From CAZUVQ01 sp964623915 (GTDB lineage Bacteria; Bacillota; Clostridia; UMGS1883; UMGS1540), in assembly GCA_964623915.1 (NCBI GenBank), contig CAZUVQ010000038.1:1-15478 (forward strand): DNA of 15,478 nucleotides, in the 5' to 3' direction. The notes beneath the pieces were generated by a model that was given only the letters and a program-made list of their open reading frames with translations, did not search any database and was not told the origin of the DNA. A program made the translations under genes and the position numbers. Shown piece after piece: positions 13,465 through 15,478 of this stretch (its first letter is position 1; each line of letters opens with the position of its first letter).

Positions 13465-15363
13465 CTAATCGATTTTTATATCATCAAAGCCCAGGTTATA
13501 ATCTTCCCAATCCTCATAAAGCCTTTCAAGGGCTTCTTTTTTCTGAGATATTTTTTCGGTAAGCTCCATGGCACGCTCATAATCAGAAGCAGTTTTCAAA
13601 AGCTCATCCTCAAGCGACGATATTATAAGTTCGAGTTTTTCAATTTCTTCCTCACAGCGTATTAATTGATTTTCAGCTTTACGCAATTTAGATTTTTGTT
13701 CCTTTTCACGCAAATAACTGTTATCTTTCTCTTTTTTTTCGATGTACGGCTTTTTTTCCGGCTGGTATTTTTGCAAATAATAATCATAGTTACCCATATA
13801 TTCTGTTGTTCCACAAGTACTTACAGTATAAATTTTAGTTGCAAGTCTGTTTACAAAATAACGGTCATGAGATACAATTATTGCAGTTGCCGGATAGGAG
13901 AGGAGTGCTTTTTCAAGTGCCTCGCGTGAGCCTATATCAAGATGATTTGTAGGTTCATCCAAAATTAGCAGATTTGGTTTAGCAAGCATAAGATTTAAAA
14001 GCGCAACCTTAGCTCTCTCTCCGCCGCTCAGGTTATCAAGCTGTTTGAAAGCATCATCGCCTTTTATAAGAAAAGCCGCAAGATAATTTCTTATCTCTGT
14101 GTCAGACAGATTCGGGTGGTTGTCGCGTATATGTGAAATTACGGTTTTTGTACCATGAAGGTCGGAGGACTGCTGTTCATAATAGCCGATATCAACCTTA
14201 GCTCCGCATCTTATCTCTCCGCTGTCACAAGAGGTTCGCTGTGTTATTATATTTAAAAGAGTTGTTTTACCTTTGCCGTTGCCGCCCAAAAAGAAAACCT
14301 TTTCGCCCTTTTTTATATCAACATTGGCATTTTCAAATAAAACTGTGCCGTCAAAGGATTTCTTTATATCAGTTAGTTTCAATACATCAAACCCTGATTC
14401 TCTGACAGGAGAAAAATCCATTATTACTGCACTGCTCTGTGTTTCCGGTTTTTCTAGCAAAGCTTTTTTCTTGTCAAGCATTTTTTCCTTGCTTTCAGCC
14501 GTTCTTATGTTTTTTTCTCTGTTCCATCTTCGTTGCTGTTCTATTATTCCTTCAATTCTCTTTATTTCCTTTAGTTCACTTTCATATCTGTGCTGCCTTA
14601 TTTCACGGTCATTTTCTTTATATGACATGTATTTTGAATAATTTCCGTTGAAAACCTTTAATTGACGGTTTTCAAGTTCAAACGTGCTTGTAGTTACTTT
14701 ATCAAGAAAATACCTATCATGAGAAATTACTATATAAGCACCCTTATATGATGTTAAATAGTCTTCTAAAAATGCTATGGCATCCATATCAAGATGATTT
14801 GTAGGTTCATCCAGAAGTAAAATGTCAGCATTTGAAAGCAGAAGCCTTGCAAGAGACAGCCGTGTTTTTTGACCGCCGCTTAATACCTCGCACTGGAGAA
14901 GCAATTCTTCTTCTGAAAACCCCAAACCCATGAGTGCCGCCCTTGTACGGCTTTTATATATAAGACCGCCCTCAAATTCATATTTTTCCTGTAAATCATG
15001 CTGACGGTGAAGGATTTGTGCGGCATCTTGTCCTTTATCAATCATGTCTGCAATTTTAATAAGCTCAAGTTCCATATTCTGAAGATTATCAAAAATCGAA
15101 AGAGCTTCTTCATAAACTGTTTTTCCTAAAGACCTGCTAAGATACTGCTCCATATAACCCAAGGTGATGTTTCCCGATAATGTAATAGTTCCGCTGTCCG
15201 GTGCATCCTCACCTGTGATAATTTTGAATAAAGTTGTTTTTCCTGCACCGTTTGAGCCTATAAAACCAACCTTATCTTTTGCCTCTATTGAAAATGAAAC
15301 ATTTTCAAAAAGTGTAGCCTGCCCGAAACTGCGGGAAAGCCCACCGGCACTTAATATAGCCAT
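13465..15363 (-). CDS. ABC-F family ATPase (ribosome-associated)
   Basis: This 632-residue protein has two ABC cassettes and no membrane segments, the ABC-F layout. Cassette 1 shows Walker A GSNGAGKT (36-43), LSGGQ (161-165), LLLDEP (182-187) and His215. Cassette 2 shows GGNGKGKT (360-367), LSGGE (445-449), LLILDEP (465-471) and His499. The charged helical linker at about 240-305 is the segment that contacts the ribosomal P-site region in this family. A C-terminal coiled coil (about 540-620) is present, as in Uup, YfmR and YdiF types. It may rescue stalled ribosomes; a resistance role is possible but nothing specific shows it. Start ATG 15363 has GGAGG upstream. It is convergent with yabR. 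Confidence 0.93.
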   Translation of the reverse strand: MAILSAGGLSRSFGQATLFENVSFSIEAKDKVGFIGSNGAGKTTLFKIITGEDAPDSGTITLSGNITLGYMEQYLSRSLGKTVYEEALSIFDNLQNMELELIKIADMIDKGQDAAQILHRQHDLQEKYEFEGGLIYKSRTRAALMGLGFSEEELLLQCEVLSGGQKTRLSLARLLLSNADILLLDEPTNHLDMDAIAFLEDYLTSYKGAYIVISHDRYFLDKVTTSTFELENRQLKVFNGNYSKYMSYKENDREIRQHRYESELKEIKRIEGIIEQQRRWNREKNIRTAESKEKMLDKKKALLEKPETQSSAVIMDFSPVRESGFDVLKLTDIKKSFDGTVLFENANVDIKKGEKVFFLGGNGKGKTTLLNIITQRTSCDSGEIRCGAKVDIGYYEQQSSDLHGTKTVISHIRDNHPNLSDTEIRNYLAAFLIKGDDAFKQLDNLSGGERAKVALLNLMLAKPNLLILDEPTNHLDIGSREALEKALLSYPATAIIVSHDRYFVNRLATKIYTVSTCGTTEYMGNYDYYLQKYQPEKKPYIEKKEKDNSYLREKEQKSKLRKAENQLIRCEEEIEKLELIISSLEDELLKTASDYERAMELTEKISQKKEALERLYEDWEDYNLGFDDIKID

Positions 15364-15387
15364 GTTATTACCTCCGTATCAGAAGAT

Positions 15388-15416
15388 ATTTTAACATTTA
15401 TATTGATTATTGTCAA
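15388..15416 (-). promoter_or_regulatory. Promoter of the ABC-F gene
   Basis: On the minus strand, TTGACA (15416-15411) and TAAAAT (15393-15388) have a 17-base spacer and lie about 25 bases before the start codon. The leader is short, so the long attenuator leader seen with some inducible resistance ABC-F genes is absent. Confidence 0.78.
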
Positions 15417-15478
15417 ACATACAACAAAAATATGTGTTATTATGTCAAAATTCATTGACTTATAAGAGTTTTTATGTT

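Noticed and set aside
15455..15478. Plus-strand promoter for a gene right of the window
   Set aside because: TTGACT is present at 15455-15460 but any -10 would fall at or beyond the edge.

Overview
The window looks like a draft chromosome fragment of an AT-rich, endospore-forming Clostridia bacterium, probably an Oscillospirales/Ruminococcaceae-type gut anaerobe. The reasons are strong GGAGG ribosome sites, textbook sigma-A promoters with 17-base spacers, a yabP-yabQ-divIC-yabR sporulation/division cluster, an aldo/keto reductase carrying ferredoxin-like iron-sulfur clusters, and GC-rich dispersed repeats of the kind seen in gut Firmicutes. A run of 10 Ns shows it is a scaffolded draft or metagenome assembly. 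The lineage is inferred from gene content only.

Layout. 1-1026 (minus): two overlapping genes of unknown function, one cut by the window edge. 1027-1374: gene-free; a 100-bp unit repeated twice in tandem, each copy with two hairpins, then a strong terminator. 1375-2986 (minus): acyl-ACP thioesterase followed by an M19 dipeptidase, overlapping by 14 bases. 3018-3099: back-to-back divergent promoters and a Fur-family operator. 3113-5979 (plus): a compact zinc operon, a Zur-like regulator then znuA-znuC-znuB, with overlapping genes at every junction. 6046-9165 (plus): iron-sulfur aldo/keto reductase and topoisomerase III. 9166-9571: gene-free; a composite, MITE-like repeat block. 9572-11160 (minus): gnd, split by a foreign hexapeptide-transferase fragment and an assembly gap. 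11389-13402 (plus): Crh-like HPr protein, yabP, yabQ, divIC, yabR. 13465-15363 (minus): ABC-F ATPase.

How the genes work together. The zinc operon is a self-contained circuit: the regulator should sense zinc, bind the palindrome over its own transcription start and so control both itself and the zinc importer. YabP and YabQ act in the mother cell during sporulation, DivIC at the septum, and YabR is an S1-domain RNA-binding protein; this is the conserved Bacillus yab neighbourhood in reduced form. The rest is metabolic housekeeping.

The strongest anomaly is in gnd. A 14-bp sequence occurs both in gnd and at the end of an inserted acyltransferase fragment. Collapsing that repeat and dropping the insert and the Ns restores a full 483-residue enzyme with its catalytic lysine at position 184, so an assembly chimera is the likeliest reading. 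I did not find convincing evidence of a new multi-gene system. The best leads for undescribed biology are the two repeat families, the 19-bp palindrome at the divIC promoter, the unusual metal-ligand set of the ZnuA-like protein and the His-less HPr paralogue.
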